From the NCBI GenBank assembly GCA_965222065.1, contig OZ244933.1:1488001-1552000 (forward strand): a stretch of 64,000 nt of DNA, given 5' to 3'. A model generated the notes under the pieces. That model saw only the letters and a program-made list of their open reading frames with translations, was not told where the DNA came from and searched no databases. The stretch's first letter is position 1, and each line of letters starts with the position of its first letter. This document shows positions 36,805 through 45,339 of the stretch, piece after piece. Source of the stretch: GM7GCV1 sp965222065. GTDB lineage: Bacteria; Pseudomonadota; Gammaproteobacteria; Pseudomonadales; GM7GCV1. The position numbers and the translations under genes were made by a program.

Positions 36805-37365
36805 CTAGTAGCCAAAGACCCAAAGCGAGAACATGGCTATGCCGGTTCCGAGCAACATTCCCGCCAGGATATCCGAGACAAAATGGACGCGGAGCAACAC
36901 CCGCGAAAGAGCAATCATGCCAACCCAGAGATACATGGGTAACGCGGCGCCCGGAAAGAAATGGGCGACCAGATAGGCCATAAGGAAACCTGCTGTGGCA
37001 TGGCCTGAAGGAAAACTGAATTCATCCGAAGGAATATGGATGCGCTCCAGCGCTGTATGCACCACATAGGGACGCTGACGCTTGAACGACTTCTTGGCTG
37101 TCCAGTAAATCGGCAGTTCAATCGCGGCGGCAAACAGCCCACTATAAAGTAGCTTTAGACCTGGCTCTGGCTCCAGCAAACACGCCAAAAACGCAATGAT
37201 GAAATACAGGTAGCCATCGCCACTGAATGACAAACTGCGGGCCAGTGGATACAAATTCAGGCGCTCCTGCAAACGACCAAACCCGACATAGAGTTTGGCA
37301 TCAAGCTGCGCCAGTATTTTTAGTGTATTGCTACCTATCAATGGACTTTCTGTGAACGTTTTCAC
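36805..37365 (-). CDS. PAP2-family membrane phosphatase
   Basis: A 186-residue protein starting at GTG. All three phosphatase motifs are visible: KKSFKRQRP, PSGHATAG (with the acid-base His) and SRVLLRVHFVSD (with the nucleophile His). About five membrane helices surround them. Family members remove phosphate from lipid phosphates such as undecaprenyl pyrophosphate or phosphatidic acid on the periplasmic side. It diverges from the OlsF-like acyltransferase across 170 bp; a shared role in membrane lipid supply is possible but unproven. Confidence 0.9.
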   Translation of the reverse strand: MKTFTESPLIGSNTLKILAQLDAKLYVGFGRLQERLNLYPLARSLSFSGDGYLYFIIAFLACLLEPEPGLKLLYSGLFAAAIELPIYWTAKKSFKRQRPYVVHTALERIHIPSDEFSFPSGHATAGFLMAYLVAHFFPGAALPMYLWVGMIALSRVLLRVHFVSDILAGMLLGTGIAMFSLWVFGY

Positions 37366-37535
37366 CTGAATGTTATCCCAGTACGGTCAGCCTAACCAGA
37401 TTGCATTCTAGTTAGTAAAGAATGACAACTTGGTGAATTTTCGCGGAAGGTTTCATGTAACCGTCAATATCTATCCATAGTATGCTGACTGCACATCGGA
37501 GTAATACCTGAAACTGGATACACAATGGCCGCCGA

Positions 37536-39263
37536 ATGATCAATGTCGAAAAGCTGGTACAGGACTCTTTCCCCGAAGGCAGGATTAAGCAATATTTTTC
37601 CAGACCTCTTGTCCATTGGTTGCGGTGGTTATTCCATGAAAAAGAGTTCCAGGCTTTTGAACAAACGTATCCGGATGCCCGGGGCATAAACTTTGTAAGC
37701 CATTCACTGGCCTATTTTAACTTCCGCTACGATGTGGACCAGACCGGTCTTGAAAACATCCCCCAACAGGGCCGGGTTGTACTGGTTGCCAATCACCCCA
37801 TCGGTTCGCTGGATGGCCTGGCATTGTTACAGCTCATCCACGCAATCCGGCCCGATGTAAAAATTGTCGCCAACCAAGTGTTGTCACGCCTGGGGCCACT
37901 TGCCCCCCTGTTGCTGCCTGTAGACAACATGGGCGGAAATACCGCGCGAATGCAGTTCAAGGCAATTCAAAAGCACCTTCAATCCGAGGGCGCCGTTATC
38001 GTTTTTCCCTCGGGAGTGGTTTCAAGATGGGGATCAAAGGGTATTGCCGACGGCAAATGGCGCTCGGGATTTTTACGTTTTTCGCAGAGCTGCCGGGCCC
38101 CTGTCCTGCCCGTTCATATCCAGGGGCGTTGCTCATCATTTTTTTATGCACTCTCCGTGGTTGCCCGCAAGGTATCGACCCTGTGGCTGGTGCCGGAGAT
38201 GTTTAAACAACGCAACAAAACCATCCGTTTTACCATTGGCCAGATCATCCCCTGCAAAGCCTACGAAGAACTGGATGTCCCGACAAATGAACTGATCGCC
38301 CGCTTTCGATCCCATGTTTATGGTTTGCCGAACCAGCAGCCGGCTTTATTTCGGACGCTGGAACCAATGGCTCCAGGGGAACACCGCGGGGACATTGAGC
38401 GGGAGCTCAATCAAGCCACGCACCTGGGGCAAACCAGTGATGGAAAACAGATTTACCTGTTTGATTATTTCGAGGGCTCAAAAACCATTGCTGAACTTGG
38501 CAGGTTAAGAGAGTTGACGTTCCGCATGGTCGAGGAGGGCACAGGTAAAACCCGCGATCTCGATGCTTACGACGAATATTACCAGCACCTGATTCTCTGG
38601 AATCCTGACGAAGGCGATATTGTTGGGGCTTACCGGATCTGCGATACAAATGAGATCATTGCCAGCCGTGGAATAGAGGCGCTTTATAGTAGCCAGATTT
38701 ACCGCTACAGCGATGACATGCAGCCTTACTTTAAGCAGGGAATGGAGTTGGGCCGCAGTTTTGTCCAACCAAAATATTGGGGCAAGCGCAGTCTGGATTA
38801 TCTTTGGTATGGCATAGGCGCGCTATTACAAAACAACCCCAACTATCGATATTTGTTTGGTGCGGTCAGTATTAGTGACGGGTTTCCCGATGAAGCCAAA
38901 GATCTCATCATTCATTTTTATACCACGCACTTTCCTCCCGCGGCCCAGGTCACTGAAGCGATTTACCCCTACGAGATATCAGCCAGCCGTAAAGCCGATC
39001 TTCTGAAAGAGTTTCCCGGAAAAGACTATACAACCGAGTTCTGCCAATTAAAGACACGCCTTAAAAAACTCGGCTACACGATCCCAACACTGTTTAAACA
39101 ATATGCTGAGCTTGGTGATCCGGGAGGCGTATCCATTTCCTGCAGTGGTCTGGACGTCACATTTAGCAACGTGGTTGACGGATTCGTCATGGTAGACACC
39201 TGGAAGCTCAAGGCGAGCAAGCGAAACCGTTATCTGCAAACAGCGGTTTCAGCGCAGGCCTGA
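37536..39263 (+). CDS. Two-domain acyltransferase, OlsF-like (PlsC domain plus OlsB/GNAT-type domain)
   Basis: A 575-residue fusion. The N-terminal half (about 60-280) is a lysophospholipid acyltransferase domain with ANHPIGSLDGLALL (H87, D93) and FPSGVVSR. The C-terminal half (about 310-540) resembles OlsB/hemolysin-type N-acyltransferases, with LRELTFRMVEEG, DLDAYDEYYQHLILW and IVGAYRI. This is the domain order of OlsF, which makes ornithine lipids by N- then O-acylation of ornithine. A four-codon frame (ATG 37524) ends in the ATGA that contains the start codon. It stands alone, diverging from a PAP2 gene. The lipid product is inferred from the family. Confidence 0.8.
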   Translation: MINVEKLVQDSFPEGRIKQYFSRPLVHWLRWLFHEKEFQAFEQTYPDARGINFVSHSLAYFNFRYDVDQTGLENIPQQGRVVLVANHPIGSLDGLALLQLIHAIRPDVKIVANQVLSRLGPLAPLLLPVDNMGGNTARMQFKAIQKHLQSEGAVIVFPSGVVSRWGSKGIADGKWRSGFLRFSQSCRAPVLPVHIQGRCSSFFYALSVVARKVSTLWLVPEMFKQRNKTIRFTIGQIIPCKAYEELDVPTNELIARFRSHVYGLPNQQPALFRTLEPMAPGEHRGDIERELNQATHLGQTSDGKQIYLFDYFEGSKTIAELGRLRELTFRMVEEGTGKTRDLDAYDEYYQHLILWNPDEGDIVGAYRICDTNEIIASRGIEALYSSQIYRYSDDMQPYFKQGMELGRSFVQPKYWGKRSLDYLWYGIGALLQNNPNYRYLFGAVSISDGFPDEAKDLIIHFYTTHFPPAAQVTEAIYPYEISASRKADLLKEFPGKDYTTEFCQLKTRLKKLGYTIPTLFKQYAELGDPGGVSISCSGLDVTFSNVVDGFVMVDTWKLKASKRNRYLQTAVSAQA

Positions 39264-39461
39264 CCGACGGGAAACAACCCGCCGAAAGAAAATCAATTTG
39301 CTACGCAATCGTTCAGTACTGTGAGACTTTTATCTCATTTTCTTCACCCTTTTGTTCAGTTGATCAACGCAACCCCTTGGTTCCTATAAAAATAGTTGCT
39401 AGTCTCGACACCGTTCTATAAGGACAGCCCCTTGTAAACCAGATAACCGGAGCACAAGAAA

Positions 39462-40031
39462 ATGCCCGAAGTACACGTCTACTCCATGTCCAGCGGCGTT
39501 TATGAAGAAGCCGGAAAGTGTCTGCCTGTCAGCTATGCCATGGTTAACACGCCACACGGCAACGCTTTTTTTGCTGAAAGTTGTGGCAGGGTGGTTTACA
39601 TGTCACTGATCGATGACCTGGAATCAGCACTGGCTGATTTCCAGCGCCGCTGGTATTTGAGCAAACCCAGTTTGCGTGAAGATCACTGTCAGCGCATGGT
39701 CGACAAAATGTTTGACTGTGACGACCCCTTCTCCTGTGCGCGTGTACTCCTGATGGGTAGCGAATTTCAGGTTAGTGTCTGGGAAGCCCTGACACACATT
39801 GAAGAAGGCACGATCTCCACATACAAGGAAATTGCTGAACATATTGGTTACCCGGATGCCGTTCGCGCCGTCGCCAATGCCATCGGTGACAATCCCATTG
39901 CCTATTTCATCCCCTGTCATCGCGTTGTGCGCACAGACGGTTCGCTGGGTGGTTACCGCTGGGGAGTCGAATCCAAGCGACAGTTTTTAACCCTGGAAGG
40001 GATCGACCTCAGCCAGCTTAAAGCCGCCTGA
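39462..40031 (+). CDS. ogt: Methylated-DNA-protein cysteine methyltransferase (Ogt/Ada C-terminal type)
   Basis: A 189-residue DNA repair protein. The C-terminal domain (about 100-185) has the helix-turn-helix ISTYKEIAEHIGYPDAVRAVANAIGDNPI, in short TYKEIA and AVANAIG, and the active site PCHRVV with nucleophile C152, followed by GSLGGYRWG. The N-terminal domain is short and divergent. The protein removes alkyl groups from O6-alkylguanine to its own Cys, one time only. It is preceded by a 198-bp gap holding a 10-base palindrome GTTGATCAAC (39359-39368) and no gene. Confidence 0.9.
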   Translation: MPEVHVYSMSSGVYEEAGKCLPVSYAMVNTPHGNAFFAESCGRVVYMSLIDDLESALADFQRRWYLSKPSLREDHCQRMVDKMFDCDDPFSCARVLLMGSEFQVSVWEALTHIEEGTISTYKEIAEHIGYPDAVRAVANAIGDNPIAYFIPCHRVVRTDGSLGGYRWGVESKRQFLTLEGIDLSQLKAA

Positions 40032-40172
40032 TCGCACTTAAATTCAATTTATTAATAGTCAGTGCCAGTCAGTGAACTGGCCTGGTTGACGTCATTTCTG
40101 CTTATCCATCTCAGGATTCCCACCAAAAGTAATCGTCTCATGTAAAATGCCGCGACGAGCGGTGGTATACAG

Positions 40173-40922
40173 ATGAGTGACAAAAAAACGACCCATTTTG
40201 GTTACAAAGAGGTTCCTGTCGAGGAGAAGGCGGGAATGGTTGCTGGCGTCTTTCATTCGGTCGCCCGGCAATATGACCTGATGAACGACCTGATGAGTTT
40301 TGGCATCCACCGTGTCTGGAAGTTTTTTACGATTGAAAAATCCGGTGTGCGCAAGGGCCAGTCCGTCCTGGACATCGCGGGCGGTACGGGTGACCTGACG
40401 GCCAGCTTTTCCAAAATCGTCGGCGAGACCGGCAAGGTGATTCTCGCCGACATTAATGACTCCATGCTCAGGGTAGGGCGCGACAAACTCATCGATCAGG
40501 GGCGGGGCAACCATGTGCACTATGTACAGGCCGATGCCCAGTACCTGCCTTTTCCGGACAACAGTTTTGACTGCATTACGATTGCTTTTGGCTTGCGCAA
40601 TGTGACCGACAAGGATTTGGCACTAAAATCCATGCACCGCATTCTCAAGCCGGGCGGGCGTTTATTGGTTCTGGAGTTTTCCAAACCGTCCCAGGAAATC
40701 CTTACCAAAATCTATGACCAATACTCATTCCATATCCTGCCCAGAATGGGACAACTGGTCGCAGGCGATGCCGAAAGCTATCGATATCTGGCCGAATCCA
40801 TCCGTATGCATCCGGATCAGGAAACCCTGAAAACCATGATGCAGGATGCCGGTTTTGGACAGACAGAGTATTTCAATATGACCGGCGGTATCGTCGCCCT
40901 GCACCGCGGATTTAAGACGTAG
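40173..40922 (+). CDS. ubiE: Ubiquinone/menaquinone C-methyltransferase UbiE
   Basis: A 249-residue SAM-dependent methyltransferase. THFGYKEVPVEEK opens it as in all UbiE, followed by MVAGVFHSVARQYDLMNDLMSFGIHR, here in short YDLMNDLMS, the SAM loop DIAGGTGDL, and FPDNSFDCITIAFGLRNV. It methylates the quinone ring carbon in ubiquinone (and menaquinone) synthesis. It starts the ubiE-ubiJ-ubiB cluster. Confidence 0.98.
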   Translation: MSDKKTTHFGYKEVPVEEKAGMVAGVFHSVARQYDLMNDLMSFGIHRVWKFFTIEKSGVRKGQSVLDIAGGTGDLTASFSKIVGETGKVILADINDSMLRVGRDKLIDQGRGNHVHYVQADAQYLPFPDNSFDCITIAFGLRNVTDKDLALKSMHRILKPGGRLLVLEFSKPSQEILTKIYDQYSFHILPRMGQLVAGDAESYRYLAESIRMHPDQETLKTMMQDAGFGQTEYFNMTGGIVALHRGFKT

Positions 40923-40927
40923 CAGCC

Positions 40928-41545
40928 ATGCCTTTCGATTTTTCTGGTCAAAAAATAATTCAGCAGCAAATCAATCGCGCCATTGCTGAACTGTTGGCCT
41001 CTGACCCGGCAAATGCCAACTACCTGGCAACGCTGAATAATACGGCAATCGCTGTGGAGGCTATGAAGCCTTCACTGCCACTCTTGCTGGTATTTGCAGA
41101 TAACCGGCTGCAGATTATGCCGCTGCCGGAAGACGCCCCGGTGCAGGTGCGTATCAGGGGAAACACCCTGGATTTGGCAAAGCTGCTGATCACTCCGGTC
41201 GACAGCGCCGCCAGATTACGACAACTGGGTATTGAGGTCACCGGAGATGTTGGCCTGCTTTTGGAAATGTCCCAACTGGCAAATAAAATAGAAATTGACT
41301 GGGAATATCTTGTTAGCCAGCGATTGGGCGAAACACCCGCCGTGCTGATCTCCAGGGCGAGCCAGATAGCCCGGACCCAGGCAACCCGGGCAAAAAAAGA
41401 CCTGCAGGGATACATGCATTCGCATTTGAGAAAACGTGCCAATCTGCCCACCCGGGCAGAGCTGGATGTAACCAGAAGTGAAATCCGTGAGTTGGGTTAT
41501 CGCCTGGATCGGCTGGAACTGGCAATAAGGCAGAGGAATCACTGA
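40928..41545 (+). CDS. ubiJ: Ubiquinone biosynthesis accessory factor UbiJ (SCP2 domain)
   Basis: A 205-residue lipid-binding accessory protein. An SCP2 sterol-carrier-like domain occupies the N-terminal half (LLLVFADNRLQIMPL; GNTLDLAKLL; GDVGLLLEMSQLANKIEIDW in part), and the C-terminal part (about 145-205) is a helical coiled coil ending in LDRLELAIRQRNH. UbiJ and UbiK help the soluble ubiquinone-synthesis complex to bind hydrophobic intermediates. It lies five bases after ubiE and four before ubiB. Confidence 0.93.
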   Translation: MPFDFSGQKIIQQQINRAIAELLASDPANANYLATLNNTAIAVEAMKPSLPLLLVFADNRLQIMPLPEDAPVQVRIRGNTLDLAKLLITPVDSAARLRQLGIEVTGDVGLLLEMSQLANKIEIDWEYLVSQRLGETPAVLISRASQIARTQATRAKKDLQGYMHSHLRKRANLPTRAELDVTRSEIRELGYRLDRLELAIRQRNH

Positions 41546-41549
41546 CTTC

Positions 41550-43148
41550 ATGTCCGTCATCTTTCGCTCTTTCACTATCTGGTGGCACGCCTGTCGGCTG
41601 AGGCTGGATCTGATGATCCCCTCAATGGCACCACTGTGGCTGAAATTACTCTTCCTGCCTGCTAAATGTTTTTCGACCAAAAACCGTTCTGAAGGGGAGC
41701 GACTACGTCTCTGGTGCGAGCGGCTGGGTCCTATCTTTATCAAGTTCGGACAGTTACTTTCCACCCGACCGGATTTGCTAACCGAAGATATGGCCCGGGA
41801 GCTGCGCAAACTGCAGGATGCGGTTCCACCATTTGATCCTGAAAAATTTCGAGAGATCGTCGAAACCGGCCTTGAAGCACCTATCAACGATCTTTTTACC
41901 GACTATGCAGCCACTCCCCTGGCCTCGGCTTCCCTGGCCCAGGTGCATACAGCGAAACTGAAAACCGGGGAAGACGTTGTCATCAAGGTCATTCGACCCG
42001 GCATTGAGCACGTTATACAACGCGATCTTCGGCTGTTAGCCATGCTGTCGGGACTTATCAACCGAATGGGCCCGGATGGCCGCCGACTGCATGCTCCGGA
42101 AATCGTCGCCGATTATCGTTTTATTATTGAAAGCGAACTGGACCTGCGCCATGAAGCGGCCAATGCGCAAAAGCTGCGCGATAACTTTATCGATAATCCC
42201 GTGAACTACACGCCCCTGGTTTACTGGGACTACGTTCGCGAAAACATTATGGTCAGCGAGCGTATCGATGGTATCCCCGTGACCGATGCCAAGGCCATCG
42301 CTGAGCTGGGTATCGACCTGAAACAGCTTGCCGAAATTGGCGTTGGTATATTTTTCACCCAGGTGTTTGAGCACAATTTCTTTCATGCCGACATGCACCC
42401 GGGAAATATTTTTGTCAGCAAGAAGCACCTTGATCAACCGCAGTACATGTGTGTGGATTGCGCCATTGTGGGCTCCCTGACAGAGGAAGAACGCTATTCC
42501 CTGGCCACCATGCTCCTCGGGGTGTTTCGTCGCGATTATCGCCGGGTGGCTGAAGTACAGATTCAGTCCGGCTGGGTCGCGCCAGATACATCCATTCACC
42601 AGTTCGAAGCCGAAATCCGAACCGTATGTGAACCCATATTTGCCCGCCCCCTGTCTGAAATCTCTTTTGCCAGCATCCTGGTTAGTCTTTTCCAGACAGC
42701 GCGGCGATTCGACATGCAAATGATGCCCTCACTGTTTTTGCTGGAAAAAACCATTGTCAATGTCGAGGGACTGGGCCGGCAGCTCTATCCGGAACTGGAT
42801 CTGTGGAACACCCTGGCGCCCCACTTTGAGAAGTGGTCTAAAGACCGGTATTCCCCAAAATCAATCATCCGAAAATTCCGTGAAATCGGACCCGATTGGC
42901 TGGAACAGTTTCCCGAAGTCCCCCCACTGCTTTTCAAGGCCTTGCAACAACTCGCAAATCCCGTGGAGCCAAGGCCAGTTGAGAGAAAATCACATCGATC
43001 CTCGGCTGGAGCCGGCCTGTGGCTTGCGGCCATTGGTGGCGTCACCCTGGGTTTATTGCTTCCCGAGCTCCCGACACCAGACAGCCTTAGAGACCTCAGC
43101 ATAGCTACATTGGCCTTAATTGGCGCCTATGTGCTTGTTCGGCGCTAG
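41550..43148 (+). CDS. ubiB: Atypical kinase/ATPase UbiB for ubiquinone synthesis
   Basis: A 532-residue ABC1/UbiB protein. The family KxGQ motif is IFIKFGQLLSTRPD, the Ala-rich loop is ASLAQVH, and the catalytic loop is FFHADMHPGN. The metal-binding motif reads DCAIVG where E. coli UbiB has DCGIVG. Two C-terminal membrane helices (LWLAAIGGVTLGLLLPE and IATLALIGAYVLV) anchor it. The protein promotes ubiquinone synthesis, probably by extracting intermediates from the membrane with ATP. It ends the ubiEJB cluster 62 bp before hisI. Confidence 0.97.
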   Translation: MSVIFRSFTIWWHACRLRLDLMIPSMAPLWLKLLFLPAKCFSTKNRSEGERLRLWCERLGPIFIKFGQLLSTRPDLLTEDMARELRKLQDAVPPFDPEKFREIVETGLEAPINDLFTDYAATPLASASLAQVHTAKLKTGEDVVIKVIRPGIEHVIQRDLRLLAMLSGLINRMGPDGRRLHAPEIVADYRFIIESELDLRHEAANAQKLRDNFIDNPVNYTPLVYWDYVRENIMVSERIDGIPVTDAKAIAELGIDLKQLAEIGVGIFFTQVFEHNFFHADMHPGNIFVSKKHLDQPQYMCVDCAIVGSLTEEERYSLATMLLGVFRRDYRRVAEVQIQSGWVAPDTSIHQFEAEIRTVCEPIFARPLSEISFASILVSLFQTARRFDMQMMPSLFLLEKTIVNVEGLGRQLYPELDLWNTLAPHFEKWSKDRYSPKSIIRKFREIGPDWLEQFPEVPPLLFKALQQLANPVEPRPVERKSHRSSAGAGLWLAAIGGVTLGLLLPELPTPDSLRDLSIATLALIGAYVLVRR

Positions 43149-43210
43149 CCGTCGATTCATAATCGCGCACTTGTTAAAAAGGCACCAACTCCTCCAGATA
43201 ACCAAAATCT

Positions 43211-43600
43211 ATGCGTCAGGATATAAGTGAACTCAAATGGAACGAACAGGGCCTGTTGCCAGCAGTCGCCCAGGATGCCAGCACCGGCGAAGTTCTTATG
43301 CTTGCCTGGATGAGCCCTGAAGCACTGCAACTCACCCTGGATGAGGGAATTGCCGTGTATTGGTCACGTTCACGCAACGAACTCTGGCGCAAAGGCGAAA
43401 CCTCAGGACACACACAAATCGTTCATGAAGTACGTATCGATTGTGACAAGGACAGTATTTTGCTGAAAGTTGAACAAGTCGGCGACATAGCCTGCCATAC
43501 TGGTCGCCGGAGCTGCTTTTATATGCGCCATCAAGATCAGAAATGGGTAGAATGCGAACCCGTCATCAAGTCACCGGACCAGATATATCGGCATGAGTGA
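43211..43600 (+). CDS. hisI: Phosphoribosyl-AMP cyclohydrolase
   Basis: A 129-residue enzyme for the third step of histidine synthesis. It has SRSRNELWRKGETSGH, the metal-binding RIDCDKDSILL and ACHTGRRSCFY, all family-defining. Here hisI and hisE are separate genes that overlap by eight bases, as in Pseudomonas, whereas enterobacteria have a fused hisIE. Confidence 0.97.
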   Translation: MRQDISELKWNEQGLLPAVAQDASTGEVLMLAWMSPEALQLTLDEGIAVYWSRSRNELWRKGETSGHTQIVHEVRIDCDKDSILLKVEQVGDIACHTGRRSCFYMRHQDQKWVECEPVIKSPDQIYRHE

Positions 43601-43913
43601 AGTTCTCACCAAACTAACAGGCATTTTGGAAGAGAGAAAATCTGCCACGGCAGAGGATTCCTACGTGGCGCTTTTACACGAAAAGGGGCTGAACAAGATC
43701 CTGGAAAAAGTTGGTGAAGAAGCCACTGAAACTATTCTGGCGGCAAAGGATGGGGACAAGACCGCTCTGGTGAGTGAAACTGCAGACTTGTGGTTTCATT
43801 CCCTGGTGATGCTTTCGCACATGGGTTTGAGTGCTGAAGATGTATTAAACGAGCTTGAACGACGCTTTGGGCTTTCCGGCCTGGAAGAAAAAGCGTCTCG
43901 GGATAAAGAGTAA
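43593..43913 (+). CDS. hisE: Phosphoribosyl-ATP pyrophosphatase
   Basis: A 106-residue MazG-like enzyme for the second step of histidine synthesis. The motifs SYVALLHEKGLNKILEKVGEEATE and ETADLWFHSLVML hold the metal-binding Glu and Asp residues (EKVGEEATE, ETADLWFH). It overlaps hisI by eight bases and is followed by tatA after 15. Confidence 0.97.
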   Translation: MSEVLTKLTGILEERKSATAEDSYVALLHEKGLNKILEKVGEEATETILAAKDGDKTALVSETADLWFHSLVMLSHMGLSAEDVLNELERRFGLSGLEEKASRDKE

Positions 43914-43928
43914 AAGAGGTATATAGAC

Positions 43929-44171
43929 ATGGGACTAGGTGGAATTAGTATTTGGCAATTGCTGATTATTTTGGTGATTGTCCTGTTGCTGTTCGGCACA
44001 AAAAAATTGCGCAATATTGGCTCTGATCTTGGCGGCGCCGTCAGGGGATTCAAAGACTCCATGGGTGATGAAGAAAAATCCAAAGAAGGTGATGAAGAAA
44101 ATGAATCACTGGACGACGCTTCCGAAACCACCCAGGCCAAGGAAGCAGAACAAGAAAAAGAACGCTCGTAA
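43929..44171 (+). CDS. tatA: Sec-independent translocase subunit TatA
   Basis: An 80-residue protein with one N-terminal helix (ISIWQLLIILVIVLLLFG), the FGTKKLRNIGSDLGGAVRGFK amphipathic helix and an acidic tail rich in Glu and Asp. It forms the variable pore of the twin-arginine export system for folded proteins. Together with tatB and tatC it follows hisIE, as in Pseudomonas. Confidence 0.97.
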   Translation: MGLGGISIWQLLIILVIVLLLFGTKKLRNIGSDLGGAVRGFKDSMGDEEKSKEGDEENESLDDASETTQAKEAEQEKERS

Positions 44172-44193
44172 ATTAGTGACAAACTGAGTTTAT

Positions 44194-44538
44194 ATGTTCG
44201 GTATCGGTTTCTTTGAGCTGCTGCTGATAGCCATCTTCGGGCTATTGATTTTTGGCCCGGAGAAACTTCCTGAAGCAATCCGCACGATTTCCCGCAATGT
44301 TGGAAGAGCCAAGCGCGCCTGGCAGCACACCCGGCGGGAGCTGGAAGAAGAACTCGGCATGGATGAAATTCGCCGGGAACTTTACAACGAACAAATTCAG
44401 GAAGAACTGAAGCGGCGCAAGCAATCGATTATGGGAGAGGAGCAGGATAAGGAGTCCGAAGAGCAGCCCACACGAGAAGAAAAAATCCGGGAAGCGGCAA
44501 TAAAGCACGAAGAAAAGTTAGACCGCGAAGATGACTGA
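44194..44538 (+). CDS. tatB: Sec-independent translocase subunit TatB
   Basis: A 114-residue protein. The first helix with MFGIGFFELLLIAIFGLLIFGPEKLP, in short FGPEKLPEAIRT, is the TatB hallmark (Glu8 and the GPEKLP hinge), then a long charged amphipathic and coiled-coil region rich in Glu and Arg. It binds TatC to form the signal-peptide receptor. It overlaps tatC by eight bases. Confidence 0.97.
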   Translation: MFGIGFFELLLIAIFGLLIFGPEKLPEAIRTISRNVGRAKRAWQHTRRELEEELGMDEIRRELYNEQIQEELKRRKQSIMGEEQDKESEEQPTREEKIREAAIKHEEKLDREDD

Positions 44539-45334
44539 TCATCAGGAAGAGCAAAAATCACAGCCGCTGATTGAACACCTGCTGGAGCTTCGTTCCCGCA
44601 TACTGAAGTCTATTGTCGCGGTACTCCTGATTTTCCTGTGCCTGTTTGCTTTTGCCAATCAGATATACGACCTTCTATCCGAACCCCTCAGGGCCCAATT
44701 GCCTGAAGGCGCTTCTATGATCGCCACGGATGTGATCTCGCCCTTTATGGCGCCATTAAAGTTCACTCTTTTTGTAAGTGCCATGCTCGCCATGCCCTAT
44801 GTGCTGTATCAAGCCTGGGCATTTATCGCACCGGGGTTATACGCCAACGAAAAGAAAGTCGCATTACCCATTTTTGCCTCAAGCGTCGTCCTTTTTTACT
44901 CGGGTATTGCCTTTGCTTACTTTGTGATCATCAAGCTGGTGACCGGCTTCATTATCGGCGTTGCCCCGGACAGCATCGCGGTTATGACCGATATCAACAG
45001 CTACCTGAACTTTGTTTTAAAGCTGTTTTTTGCCTTCGGCCTGGCATTTGAGATTCCTATCGCCACTATCCTGCTGGTAAGAGCCGGGGCCACCACCACC
45101 GAATCCCTGGCAGCAAAACGACCCTATATTATTGTCGGCTGTCTGGTCATTGGCATGTTGCTGACACCGCCGGATATCTTTTCCCAATTATTTTTGGCAG
45201 GTCCCATGTGGCTCTTGTTTGAGGCCGGCCTGATATTCGCCAAATACATGGATCCACACGAGCAGGAGAAGAAGCGCCAGGAAAAGGAAAAACGCAACGA
45301 GGCGCGCAAGGCAAAGCGAGAGAAGAAAAAATAG
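44531..45334 (+). CDS. tatC: Sec-independent translocase subunit TatC
   Basis: A 267-residue six-helix membrane protein. The N-terminus has IEHLLELRSRILKS, the twin-arginine signal-binding site, with FANQIYDLLSEPL and VLYQAWAFIAPGLYANEK also conserved. A highly charged C-terminal tail of Lys, Arg and Glu (about 235-267) is longer than in E. coli TatC (258). It receives twin-arginine signal peptides and nucleates the translocase. It converges on uup with a five-base gap. Confidence 0.97.
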   Translation: MTDHQEEQKSQPLIEHLLELRSRILKSIVAVLLIFLCLFAFANQIYDLLSEPLRAQLPEGASMIATDVISPFMAPLKFTLFVSAMLAMPYVLYQAWAFIAPGLYANEKKVALPIFASSVVLFYSGIAFAYFVIIKLVTGFIIGVAPDSIAVMTDINSYLNFVLKLFFAFGLAFEIPIATILLVRAGATTTESLAAKRPYIIVGCLVIGMLLTPPDIFSQLFLAGPMWLLFEAGLIFAKYMDPHEQEKKRQEKEKRNEARKAKREKKK

Positions 45335-45339
45335 GCTGG

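Noticed and set aside
37524..37538. Four-codon upstream frame before the OlsF-like gene
   Set aside because: ATG GCC GCC GAA TGA overlaps the start codon, but such short frames are common by chance and no ribosome site is present.
42036..42719. 227-residue frame opposite ubiB
   Set aside because: Reverse shadow of a well-conserved gene.
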